Assembly (NCBI GenBank): GCA_943331855.1
Contig: CALQNE010000215.1
Location: forward strand, 1-6,083
Direction: 5' to 3'
DNA: 6,083 nucleotides
DNA from: Bordetella parapertussis
GTDB lineage: Bacteria; Pseudomonadota; Gammaproteobacteria; Burkholderiales; Burkholderiaceae_B
Position numbers and translations under genes: made by a program. The notes below the pieces were generated by a model, which was given only the letters and a program-made list of their open reading frames with translations, searched no databases and was not told the origin of the DNA. Of this stretch, positions 1-5,911 are shown in pieces. Position 1 is the stretch's first letter. Each line of letters opens with the position of its first letter.

Positions 1-12
1 CGGTGCTATGAT

Positions 13-408
13 TTGCGCAATGTGAAGAATCACCTTAATCGCTCCCTCTGGGTATGGCTCACGGCCATCTCAGTACTGCTCTCGGCGTTGATGCCTACGC
101 TGTCGCATTCTGCACGCTTGCAGTCTGCCGCTGGGTCATTGGCACCGGTCTGTACCAGCAGCGGGATGAAATGGCTGGATACTAATTCTGGCGAACTGCG
201 CGAGCAGAGCGTAACGGAGGAAACAACCTTAAGCGCTGAGCACTGCGCGTGGTGTACGGTACACCCCGTTACCTTAACGTCTTCACAAAAAGTCGTTGCC
301 CCATTATTTTTAAGCCTAGCCAAAGCTGCGCTGCCAGTTTCAGCGCCACACTCTCACCCCTTCTCTTGGCCGCCCTCTCACCCTAGAGCGCCCCCCGTCG
401 CCGCTTAA
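13..408 (+). CDS. DUF2946 family protein, probable copper-sensing regulatory upstream ORF (CruR-like)
   Basis: Small protein of about 131 residues with a basic N-terminus, a hydrophobic signal/membrane segment (about residues 11-30), C47, an H77-C78-A-W-C81 CxxC motif, a His/Pro-rich tail (H113, H115, H123) and R125-A-P-P128 three residues before the stop. This C-x(n)-HCxxC-RAPP layout is the hallmark of DUF2946. In Bordetella pertussis the family member bp2923 (which I recall being named CruR) is a regulatory uORF: the ribosome arrests at RAPP, and copper binding at CxxC relieves the arrest and permits Rho-dependent termination before the receptor gene. The same gene order here supports the same role, by inference. 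The start is uncertain. No in-frame ATG exists; TTG at 13 and GTG at 22 (giving MKNHLNRSLW) are candidates with no clear ribosome site, and the frame stays open to the window edge, so the true start may lie upstream. The promoter is not in the window. Confidence 0.85.
   Translation: MRNVKNHLNRSLWVWLTAISVLLSALMPTLSHSARLQSAAGSLAPVCTSSGMKWLDTNSGELREQSVTEETTLSAEHCAWCTVHPVTLTSSQKVVAPLFLSLAKAALPVSAPHSHPFSWPPSHPRAPPVAA
385..396 (+). promoter_or_regulatory. RAPP codons, predicted ribosome-arrest site
   Basis: The codons AGA GCG CCC CCC encode R125-A126-P127-P128, followed by three codons (Val, Ala, Ala) and TAA. RAPP-type motifs are known arrest sequences in bacterial force- or ligand-sensing nascent chains, and this motif is conserved in DUF2946. 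A ribosome stopped here would cover roughly the last 15-20 nt on each side, including the uORF stop. Arrest in this particular protein is inferred, not shown. Confidence 0.6.
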
Positions 409-438
409 CGCGGCACGGGACAACCATCAGACTTGCCA

Positions 439-464
439 TCGCACTTTTATTGCGACACTCGCAA
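439..464 (+). other. Overlapping small inverted repeats in the uORF-receptor gap
   Basis: TTGCGA (450-455) and TCGCAA (459-464) form a perfect 6-bp stem with a CAC loop. The central TGCGA can instead pair with an upstream TCGCA at 439-443 across a 7-nt loop, so the two stems exclude each other. The downstream stem is followed by GGCTTTTG, too weak and too short in U to be a convincing intrinsic terminator. It may be a pause site for Rho or may be chance. Confidence 0.3.
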
Positions 465-544
465 GGCTTTTGCTGTCTTACGTGTCTGTTTTGACTTGAA
501 CACTGGTTAACGCCCCTCGCGCGACCAGTCTTTCTATGCAGACC

Positions 545-550
545 TTAGGA
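545..550 (+). promoter_or_regulatory. Ribosome binding site of the receptor gene
   Basis: TTAGGA lies 7 nt before the ATG at 558. It is a reasonable Shine-Dalgarno match and supports this start, which is also followed directly by a signal peptide. It shows that the receptor is translated independently of the uORF, 149 nt upstream. Confidence 0.65.
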
Positions 551-557
551 TTGAATC

Positions 558-2753
558 ATGAGAACAACATACGTACGCCGACCCTGGGCCGCCCTATCAT
601 TGCTCGCGGTAGCCGCAACTTCTACAGCACAGAACACCCCAAACACCACCACCCCGACTGAGATCACCACACTCAGCCCTGTGACGGTGTCCGCAGGCCG
701 TGGGATTGAATTAGAAAGTTTGCCTTTCAGCACCACAGTCATCCCCCGCGAAGACGTCATTAACAGCCCCGAGACTTCAACTGATCAGATCATCAACAAA
801 ATTCCTGGGATTTTTGTCAATCAAATCCCTTCAACCTCTCTGCACCCAACCGGTAGCACCTTCAGTATTCGTGGCTTTGGCACCAGCACCAACGTCAACA
901 CCTTGGTGATGGTGGATGGCATCCCCTTCAACGATCCATTTTTTCGCACGGTCAACTGGGCACGCATCCCAAAAAATTCGATTGAGAGCATCGAGGTCAT
1001 TCGCGGCGGTGGCGCGACTAGCCTGTGGGGCAACCTGGCCATGGGTGGCGTGGTGAATATCGTGACGCGCCCCCCTCAAGAAGACAAGCTGAGTGTCTAT
1101 AGCGACTACGGTAGCTACAGTTCGCTGAATGCAGGCTTTTCTGGGCAGATATTTAAAACAGACAAGATGTCGTTGGGCATCAGCTATGACCGCTCGCAAA
1201 CGCAAGGATATAACGCCACGCCTGAGCGCTATCGAAATCCTTACATGACCGCTACGGGATCTCAAGTCAATAACTTGACGCTTTATTCAATTTTCACACC
1301 AAGCACAGCTTCTAAATATTACGCAAAACTTAATTTGAACGAAACGTCAGAAACCACCGCGACGTGGCAAAACGCCAGCAACCAATGGAACAACTACGTG
1401 CTGTCGGCAGGCGGCACCACACGTTTTGCCGACAACAGCAGCATCAACTTCAACGCCTGGGGCGCGTTTCAACAAATGAAGACGACCAACTCTGGTCAAA
1501 CGCCAACGTTTAATATTTTTACCCCCAGAGTTGGGGTGCCGTACATGAGTCAAAATGAAACAGACAATTATCAAAACTTTGGTATGTCTGTTTTCTATCA
1601 AAAAGATTTTGGTCAGTTTAAAGATGTGAAATTCGGCGTAGATGGTCGAATCATTTCATCGGATGACAACATTAATCAGTACGCCGCAAACGGCTTCAAT
1701 TCTGCCAACCTGATTAACAAGGGTCAAAATAGCTTTCAAGGCCTGTTTGTTACTGGCACCTACAAGTTTAAAGATACACCCGTAGACATCAACTTTGGCT
1801 TACGTGAAGATTTTTATCAGGTCACGAACTCAAGCTTGACTGGCAACGTCTACACAGCAGGCAAAGCACCAACGCCTATCGATGCACCCTTGGCAAACAA
1901 TAGTTACGCAAGCTTTAATCCGACCTTAGGCATTAAATACTATGTGAACGATAACGTTGATCTGCGCGCGGCGGTCTATCGAAATTTCGCGGCACCGGGT
2001 ATGAACCAGTTGTATCGAACCTTTTTGAGCGGTTCTTCGATCACGATTGCCAATCCCAACTTGACACCACAAACCAACTTTGGACAAGAAATTGGTTTTG
2101 ATCTGCGCACCAAAGAAAAAGACGCAAGCCTCTCGGTGACTGTGTTCAACAACAACTTGAGCAATTTTATCGACGGTGCAACGATGTGCACGACAGTGGC
2201 GACCTGTAATCCGTTGATCGCAGGCACTGGCCTTGCCGCCGGCAGTATTACAAGCTTGAGGCAGAACGTGAACGCGGGTAGTGCAACGCTGCGTGGCTAC
2301 GAAATTCTGGGGCAAGCCACGCTGTCAAAAACCATCAAAGTCAATCTGGGCTTTACACAAACCTGGGCCTATTTGACTTCGTCTGACTATGTCGCATCGC
2401 CCACCAATGAGCAACTTGGTCAGGTGCCACCGTGGATGGTCAATGCAGGCGTTCAATGGCAAGCGACGCACGAGTTGGCCTTGTCAGGTCAGTTGCAGTC
2501 GTTTCCATCGTTCTGGAACAACACTGCACACACCCAGTTAAATGACGGTGCAACCCTCGTCAACCTTGGTTTTAAGTACCAACTTGATAAAACAGTTCAG
2601 CTGTACGGCAACGTTCAGAACCTGTTCAATGTGAATTATCTGGCACAGGGCATGACCTATAACGCCTATCAGAGCAGTACGGTCAGTTCGTCAGGCGTAC
2701 CGAGCATAGGCCCACCACGCTGGTTCACGCTTGGTATCAGAGCAACCTTCTAA
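558..2753 (+). CDS. TonB-dependent outer-membrane receptor, probably copper-linked (BfrG-like)
   Basis: Complete 731-residue receptor. A signal peptide (residues 1-24, cleavage after STA) is followed by a TonB-box-like LSPVTVS (39-45) and a plug domain (about 46-172) with typical FSIRGFG, VMVDGIPFND and IEVIRGGGATSLWG motifs. The rest is the 22-strand barrel, with the family signatures NPNLTPQTNFGQE (499-511) and GNVQNLFN (684-691), and it ends in a terminal Phe needed for outer-membrane assembly. Only two Cys are present (C544, C550), close together in what looks like a loop, with three His (96, 638, 658). There is no CxxxM or HxM pair like those used for copper by OprC. The substrate is therefore inferred from context: the DUF2946 leader upstream and the Cys-rich partner downstream point to copper or a copper complex. 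An iron-chelate role cannot be excluded from the protein alone. Confidence 0.9.
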   Translation: MRTTYVRRPWAALSLLAVAATSTAQNTPNTTTPTEITTLSPVTVSAGRGIELESLPFSTTVIPREDVINSPETSTDQIINKIPGIFVNQIPSTSLHPTGSTFSIRGFGTSTNVNTLVMVDGIPFNDPFFRTVNWARIPKNSIESIEVIRGGGATSLWGNLAMGGVVNIVTRPPQEDKLSVYSDYGSYSSLNAGFSGQIFKTDKMSLGISYDRSQTQGYNATPERYRNPYMTATGSQVNNLTLYSIFTPSTASKYYAKLNLNETSETTATWQNASNQWNNYVLSAGGTTRFADNSSINFNAWGAFQQMKTTNSGQTPTFNIFTPRVGVPYMSQNETDNYQNFGMSVFYQKDFGQFKDVKFGVDGRIISSDDNINQYAANGFNSANLINKGQNSFQGLFVTGTYKFKDTPVDINFGLREDFYQVTNSSLTGNVYTAGKAPTPIDAPLANNSYASFNPTLGIKYYVNDNVDLRAAVYRNFAAPGMNQLYRTFLSGSSITIANPNLTPQTNFGQEIGFDLRTKEKDASLSVTVFNNNLSNFIDGATMCTTVATCNPLIAGTGLAAGSITSLRQNVNAGSATLRGYEILGQATLSKTIKVNLGFTQTWAYLTSSDYVASPTNEQLGQVPPWMVNAGVQWQATHELALSGQLQSFPSFWNNTAHTQLNDGATLVNLGFKYQLDKTVQLYGNVQNLFNVNYLAQGMTYNAYQSSTVSSSGVPSIGPPRWFTLGIRATF

Positions 2754-2766
2754 ACGAACTCTATCA

Positions 2767-2773
2767 AAAGAGA
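2767..2773 (+). promoter_or_regulatory. Ribosome binding site of the propeller-thioredoxin gene
   Basis: AAAGAGA lies 9 nt before the ATG at 2783, within the 29-nt gap after the receptor stop codon. The short gap and the absence of a terminator indicate co-transcription with the receptor. Confidence 0.5.
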
Positions 2774-2782
2774 TCAATCTAA

Positions 2783-4498
2783 ATGACTTCTATATCTAAA
2801 CCAAAGCAAGCGTTACGAAGTGTCGCTAATCGATTTGCCGATCGCCTCGGGTCGGCCTGCTTCGTAAGTATTACCTTGCTACTCACACAACCACTTGTGT
2901 TTGCTCAACACTCGCACGGTTCACGCGCTGCGCCAAACGCAAGCACACCCAACCAAAGCGTCGCATCCGCCGCGCCATGCAAAGACGCAACACTTCAGTG
3001 CGCCCGTTCAGCGACACCGCTTTTTACCCAAGACGGTGCGCTCTGGTTAGCGTGGGCCGGCGGCGGTGCGATATCGATCGCTCGTTCAACCGATCTTGGT
3101 GTCACGTTTGAACCTAGCAAAGAGATCGCTCAGCACGGGGCCTTTTTAGATACGGGCCCAGATGCACGGCCCCAGTTAGTCGGCGATTCAACGGGTCATC
3201 TTGTTGTTGCCTACGGGTTTTTTCGCGATAAAAACTGGAATGCACAGGTCAACGTTTCACGTTCAACCGATGCAGGACAAAGCTTTTCGGTACCCGCTCC
3301 AATTAGCCAAGATCCGACAAGCCAACGGTTTCCTACATTACTCACTGGCCCTGAAGGTCAAATTTTTGCGAGCTGGATTGATAAGCGCATCGTTGCTCAA
3401 GCAAATAAGTCCGGTAAAAAACAGCTAGGCGGCTCAATTGCCTATGCCTGGTCTGCAGATAGTGCCAAAACCTTTACGCAAGAAAGTATTGCACAGCCCC
3501 ATAGTTGTGAGTGCTGTCGCATTGCATCTGCGCTAACCCCAGGCGGCTTGCCGGTTATTTTGTATCGTGCAATTTTTGAAGGTTCGGTTCGCGACCATGC
3601 AACCCAAACCTTTACGAGTCGTACGCTTCCCGGCCCCACTCGCCGCGTCGCCGTCGACAACTGGGCCACAGATAGCTGCCCGCATCACGGACCCGCTTTA
3701 GCCGTCTCACCTACCGGTGTGCAGCACGTAGCTTGGTTTACGCAAGGCAGTACGCGCACCGGAAGCTTCTATGCACGCTCAACAGATCAAGGCCAAACCT
3801 TTTCAACACCTGTCGCGATTGGAAACCCTGAGGCGATGCCAGGCCGCCCCTACTTGCTCGCCACCTCAACCGGGCTTTGGTTAACCTGGAAAGAATTTGA
3901 TGGAAAACGCACCGCCATCTTTACGCAGCACTCGATCGATGACGGCGTGCTGTGGTCAATGCCAAAACTCATCGCTGAAACAGTCGGCTACTCTGATCAC
4001 CCCTTGCTCGTGCAACGCGATAACGTCGCCTATCTTTCATGGCTAACAGCAGCGCAAGGCTATCGTTTGCTCAAGCTTGACACACCAGGCCCTTCACTAG
4101 CTAGCTATGGGCCTGGCGACTGGAAAAAAATATTACACGCGGGTGCAGGCAAACCTCAGATCGTGCACTTTTGGGGCTACACCTGTGGGCCCTGTCTTGA
4201 AGAGTTACCGCGGTGGGGCGACTTCTTAAAAGAGTCTTCAGCCCTCAAGGCTATTTTTATCGAAGTGGATCAAGTGCCACACGCGACCGCGTCGCAAGCA
4301 CTCACGCTAGCAGGACTTGCAAAAGCCGACAATCGGGCAAGTACAGCCGTGTTTGACGAATACATGCGCTATGAAATTGACCCGAAGTGGCTAGGTGAAT
4401 TACCGATCACGATGTTGGTGAACGCCAAAGGCGAAGCCAGGCGCGTACGAGGTGTCATTGATTTTGCACAATTGCGCGCCTGGCTAAAAGCACAATAA
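2783..4498 (+). CDS. Secreted sialidase-like beta-propeller fused to a thioredoxin-like domain
   Basis: A 571-residue exported protein. It has a long basic N-region and a hydrophobic core with likely cleavage after VFA41, followed by a His-containing QHSHGS start and C66/C73. Asp-box repeats (SxDxGxxF/W) occur at 102-109, 161-168, 224-231 (degenerate), 333-340 and 384-391, giving a sialidase-like propeller. An HSCECCRIA motif (240-248, Cys 242, 244, 245) and DSCPHHGP (297-304) are candidate metal ligands. Residues about 445-571 form a TlpA/ResA-like thioredoxin fold with VHFWGYTCGPCLEELP (Cys 468 and 471) and the expected cis-Pro region at P541. I see no reason to call it a true sialidase: genomic context and the Cys/His clusters suggest periplasmic copper handling, for example reduction, release or delivery of metal brought in by the receptor. 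That function is inferred. It sits where bp2921 lies in the B. pertussis operon, but I cannot confirm orthology from memory. Confidence 0.8.
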   Translation: MTSISKPKQALRSVANRFADRLGSACFVSITLLLTQPLVFAQHSHGSRAAPNASTPNQSVASAAPCKDATLQCARSATPLFTQDGALWLAWAGGGAISIARSTDLGVTFEPSKEIAQHGAFLDTGPDARPQLVGDSTGHLVVAYGFFRDKNWNAQVNVSRSTDAGQSFSVPAPISQDPTSQRFPTLLTGPEGQIFASWIDKRIVAQANKSGKKQLGGSIAYAWSADSAKTFTQESIAQPHSCECCRIASALTPGGLPVILYRAIFEGSVRDHATQTFTSRTLPGPTRRVAVDNWATDSCPHHGPALAVSPTGVQHVAWFTQGSTRTGSFYARSTDQGQTFSTPVAIGNPEAMPGRPYLLATSTGLWLTWKEFDGKRTAIFTQHSIDDGVLWSMPKLIAETVGYSDHPLLVQRDNVAYLSWLTAAQGYRLLKLDTPGPSLASYGPGDWKKILHAGAGKPQIVHFWGYTCGPCLEELPRWGDFLKESSALKAIFIEVDQVPHATASQALTLAGLAKADNRASTAVFDEYMRYEIDPKWLGELPITMLVNAKGEARRVRGVIDFAQLRAWLKAQ

Positions 4499-4504
4499 TT
4501 TTAA

Positions 4505-5284
4505 TCATTGACGTTTGAATTGAATCGGCACAATCACAGAGGCGGCTACGTTTTGGCTACCGCGCTTGGCAGGAACAAACCGCCACTGGCGCACCGCTTG
4601 CAGCGCAGCCTCATCTAAGCGTTCGAAGCCACTCGATTGCCGCACCTCAATCTCGGCGGGCGCACCATCAGCGCTCACTCGTACTAATAATAAAACCGTA
4701 CCCTCTTCTTTTAAGCGTCTGGATTGCGAGGGGTAGGTAGGTGCCGGATTATGCAAATAGTCAGCATCGAAACGCGCCGCCGTGGATGCCTGTTCGGCAT
4801 CTGAACCTTGTCGTGCGTTCGCTGTTGAATTCGCTGCTGCGGCGGCACCTGTCGCCGTTGGTTGTGGGACCGCAGCGCGTTGAACCGGTTTCGGTACAGG
4901 TGCAGGCACCGTAAAAGGCCTCGACTCAGGCGGCGCCTCAAGCCTGGACTGCACTGCTGACTCTGGCTCTGGTTGAGACTGCTGCGTTAACGCAATGTCA
5001 ATCTGCTCTGTTTCAATTGACTCGGCACTAGGCACCTGAGTCGCAGCGATACTGGGCTGCACAGGTTCTTGCACTTGCGAGTCTTCAGTCTTAGGGGTAT
5101 CGCCCTCTAAATCTTGAAGTGTCAAAATCGATACTTCAATCGGGGTCGGTGACCACGACCAGCTGAACAACCCAGCCAATACCAACACATGCAACCCAAT
5201 AACAATCGTCAACCGCGCAAGCGACGCGGCACGCTCTTGCGTGAACCAACGTCTACTGTTAGCGGCTGAGATATTTTCTAACAC
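4505..5284 (-). CDS. tonB: TonB family energy transducer
   Basis: A 259-residue TonB with the usual three parts: a short cytoplasmic N-terminus and one membrane helix (about 22-42) containing H32, the likely equivalent of the conserved TonB helix His; a Pro/Glu/Gln-rich periplasmic linker (about 60-145) followed by an Ala/Ser-rich stretch; and a C-terminal domain (about 172-259) with NPAPTYP, EGTVLLLVRVSADG, SSGFERLDEAAL and VRQWRFVPA. It passes proton-motive-force energy from ExbB/ExbD to outer-membrane receptors; the convergent receptor gene is an obvious client. No exbB or exbD is visible. The start is GTG at 5284-5282, 8 nt after the yaeQ stop, with no Shine-Dalgarno sequence (the preceding bases are A/T-rich). 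Translation may be coupled to yaeQ, or the true start may differ slightly; the frame is open upstream, and no in-frame ATG lies between this start and the membrane helix. Confidence 0.9.
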   Translation of the reverse strand: MLENISAANSRRWFTQERAASLARLTIVIGLHVLVLAGLFSWSWSPTPIEVSILTLQDLEGDTPKTEDSQVQEPVQPSIAATQVPSAESIETEQIDIALTQQSQPEPESAVQSRLEAPPESRPFTVPAPVPKPVQRAAVPQPTATGAAAAANSTANARQGSDAEQASTAARFDADYLHNPAPTYPSQSRRLKEEGTVLLLVRVSADGAPAEIEVRQSSGFERLDEAALQAVRQWRFVPAKRGSQNVAASVIVPIQFKRQ

Positions 5285-5292
5285 AACAAAAT

Positions 5293-5841
5293 TTAGTTTT
5301 TTGATTCGCGCCAGACCTCAGGCACAAACGTCAGTTGGCCCTGATCATTCGAAATAAAAATTTCACCGTCTTGAATGTTGGCGTGCAAGATCATGCTGCG
5401 TTGCGTCTGCGCGGCTAACGCACGCGTATCCTCTGAGGGCAAACACACCACAGTCAAGTTACGCGCCCGCTCGAGCTTATTGCGGATGCCGTCCCACCAA
5501 ATTTTGCTGTTCTGACCGCTATAACAATAAATCACGACCTGTTTGGCACGACCACAGGCTTTTAAAATCCGACGTTCGTCAGGCTGTCCGACCTCAATCC
5601 AGAGTTCAATCGAGCCAGTCAAGTCTTTGAGCCAGATATCGGGTTCGTCTGCGTCACTCAAGCCTTTCGTAAAAGACAAATCTTCGTGGGCGTGCAGGGC
5701 GAAGGCCAGCACACGCACCATCAAGCGCTCTTCGGTTTCTGAGGGGTGCCTGGCCAGCGTCAGGGCGTGACTGCCGTAATAGTGGCGATCGGCGTCCGCC
5801 ACATTGAGCTCAGCTTTATAAATGGTTGCGCGTAAGGCCAT
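5293..5841 (-). CDS. yaeQ: YaeQ family protein
   Basis: A 182-residue protein, full length for the family, matching YaeQ along its length: MALRATIYKAELNVADADRHYY at the start, LARHPSETEERLMVRVLAFA (29-48), GLSDADEPDIW (60-70), IELWIEVGQPDERRILKA (78-95), VVIYCYS, KIWWDGI and NIQDGEIFIS. YaeQ has a PD-(D/E)xK nuclease-like fold, with D65/E66 and E79/E83 in the positions resembling that core, but its biochemical role is not established. It is a soluble cytoplasmic protein. The ATG start is preceded by a GAGA element on the same strand about 4 nt away. It is followed closely by tonB, so the two are probably one transcript; any functional link to metal uptake is unproven. Confidence 0.93.
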   Translation of the reverse strand: MALRATIYKAELNVADADRHYYGSHALTLARHPSETEERLMVRVLAFALHAHEDLSFTKGLSDADEPDIWLKDLTGSIELWIEVGQPDERRILKACGRAKQVVIYCYSGQNSKIWWDGIRNKLERARNLTVVCLPSEDTRALAAQTQRSMILHANIQDGEIFISNDQGQLTFVPEVWRESKN

Positions 5842-5862
5842 AAATCTCGTGTCTACTGTGCG

Positions 5863-5892
5863 AAGTCAAGAAGTCGATTATCCTTGATTATC
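5863..5892. repeat. Short tandem direct repeats in the divergent promoter region
   Basis: AAGTC occurs at 5863-5867 and 5871-5875, and GATTATC at 5876-5882 and 5886-5892. The GATTATC copies are 10 bp apart, one helical turn, as expected for an operator bound on one DNA face, but they also contain the GATAAT hexamers of the minus strand, so they may simply be promoter parts. Confidence 0.4.
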
Positions 5893-5897
5893 TGACC

Positions 5898-5902
5898 GAG
5901 AG
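5898..5902 (+). promoter_or_regulatory. Ribosome binding site of the hydratase-like gene
   Basis: GAGAG lies 9 nt before the ATG at 5912, supporting that start codon. Confidence 0.45.
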
Positions 5903-5911
5903 CCTTTTTAA

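Larger units (their letters stand above)
341..470 (+). terminator. Putative Rho-dependent termination region (rut-like C-rich tract)
   Basis: My hand count for 341-400 is 32 C against 10 G in 60 nt, with many pyrimidine-C dimers; 351-360 has seven C and no G. The bias continues more weakly after the uORF stop: 421-470 has 16 C and 8 G. A C-over-G bubble of this size is the classic rut signature. The first part lies under the ribosome that would be stalled at RAPP, so arrest would hide it and release would expose it. The bases before the receptor start (471-557) are not notably C-rich except at 511-520. The end point of termination cannot be read from sequence. Confidence 0.5.
5842..5911. promoter_or_regulatory. 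Divergent intergenic region between yaeQ and the hydratase gene
   Basis: This 70-nt gap must hold start signals for at least one of the two divergent genes. On the minus strand two GATAAT hexamers (complement of 5876-5881 and 5886-5891) resemble -10 elements for yaeQ, but no good -35 stands at the right distance. On the plus strand TTGATT (5884-5889) pairs only with TTTAAA at 5907-5912, which would put the start inside the gene. Promoter placement is therefore tentative. Confidence 0.35.

Noticed and set aside
8..25. A tiny ATG-started frame of five codons (M-I-C-A-M) overlapping the start of the DUF2946 gene.
   Set aside because: No ribosome site is visible, it sits at the window edge, and such short frames arise by chance. 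It was considered as a leader peptide but has no support.
30..323. Minus-strand open frame of 97 codons opposite the DUF2946 gene.
   Set aside because: The plus-strand product has the full DUF2946 signature; the antisense translation resembles nothing and has no start signals.
450..474. Intrinsic terminator after the uORF (stem 450-464 followed by TTTT).
   Set aside because: The stem is only 6 bp with three G-C pairs, and the T-run is short and separated by GGC. A Rho-dependent mechanism fits better.
491..540. Possible internal promoter before the receptor: TTGACT at 491-496 and TATGCA at 535-540.
   Set aside because: The spacing is 38 nt, far from the usual 17, and nothing resembling a -10 box lies at the right distance from TTGACT.
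831..2315. Several minus-strand open frames of 70-144 codons inside the receptor gene.
   Set aside because: They lie opposite a clear TonB-dependent receptor, show no recognisable family features, and have low-quality Arg/His/Val-rich translations typical of antisense frames.
2783..4498. Annotation of the Asp-box protein as a genuine exo-alpha-sialidase.
   Set aside because: Asp boxes occur in many propellers. I could not identify the sialidase catalytic Arg triad with confidence, and the Cys clusters, thioredoxin fusion and context point elsewhere.
4711..4941. Arg-rich minus-strand frame of 76 codons inside tonB.
   Set aside because: It is an out-of-frame reading of the TonB linker and C-terminal domain with no independent support.
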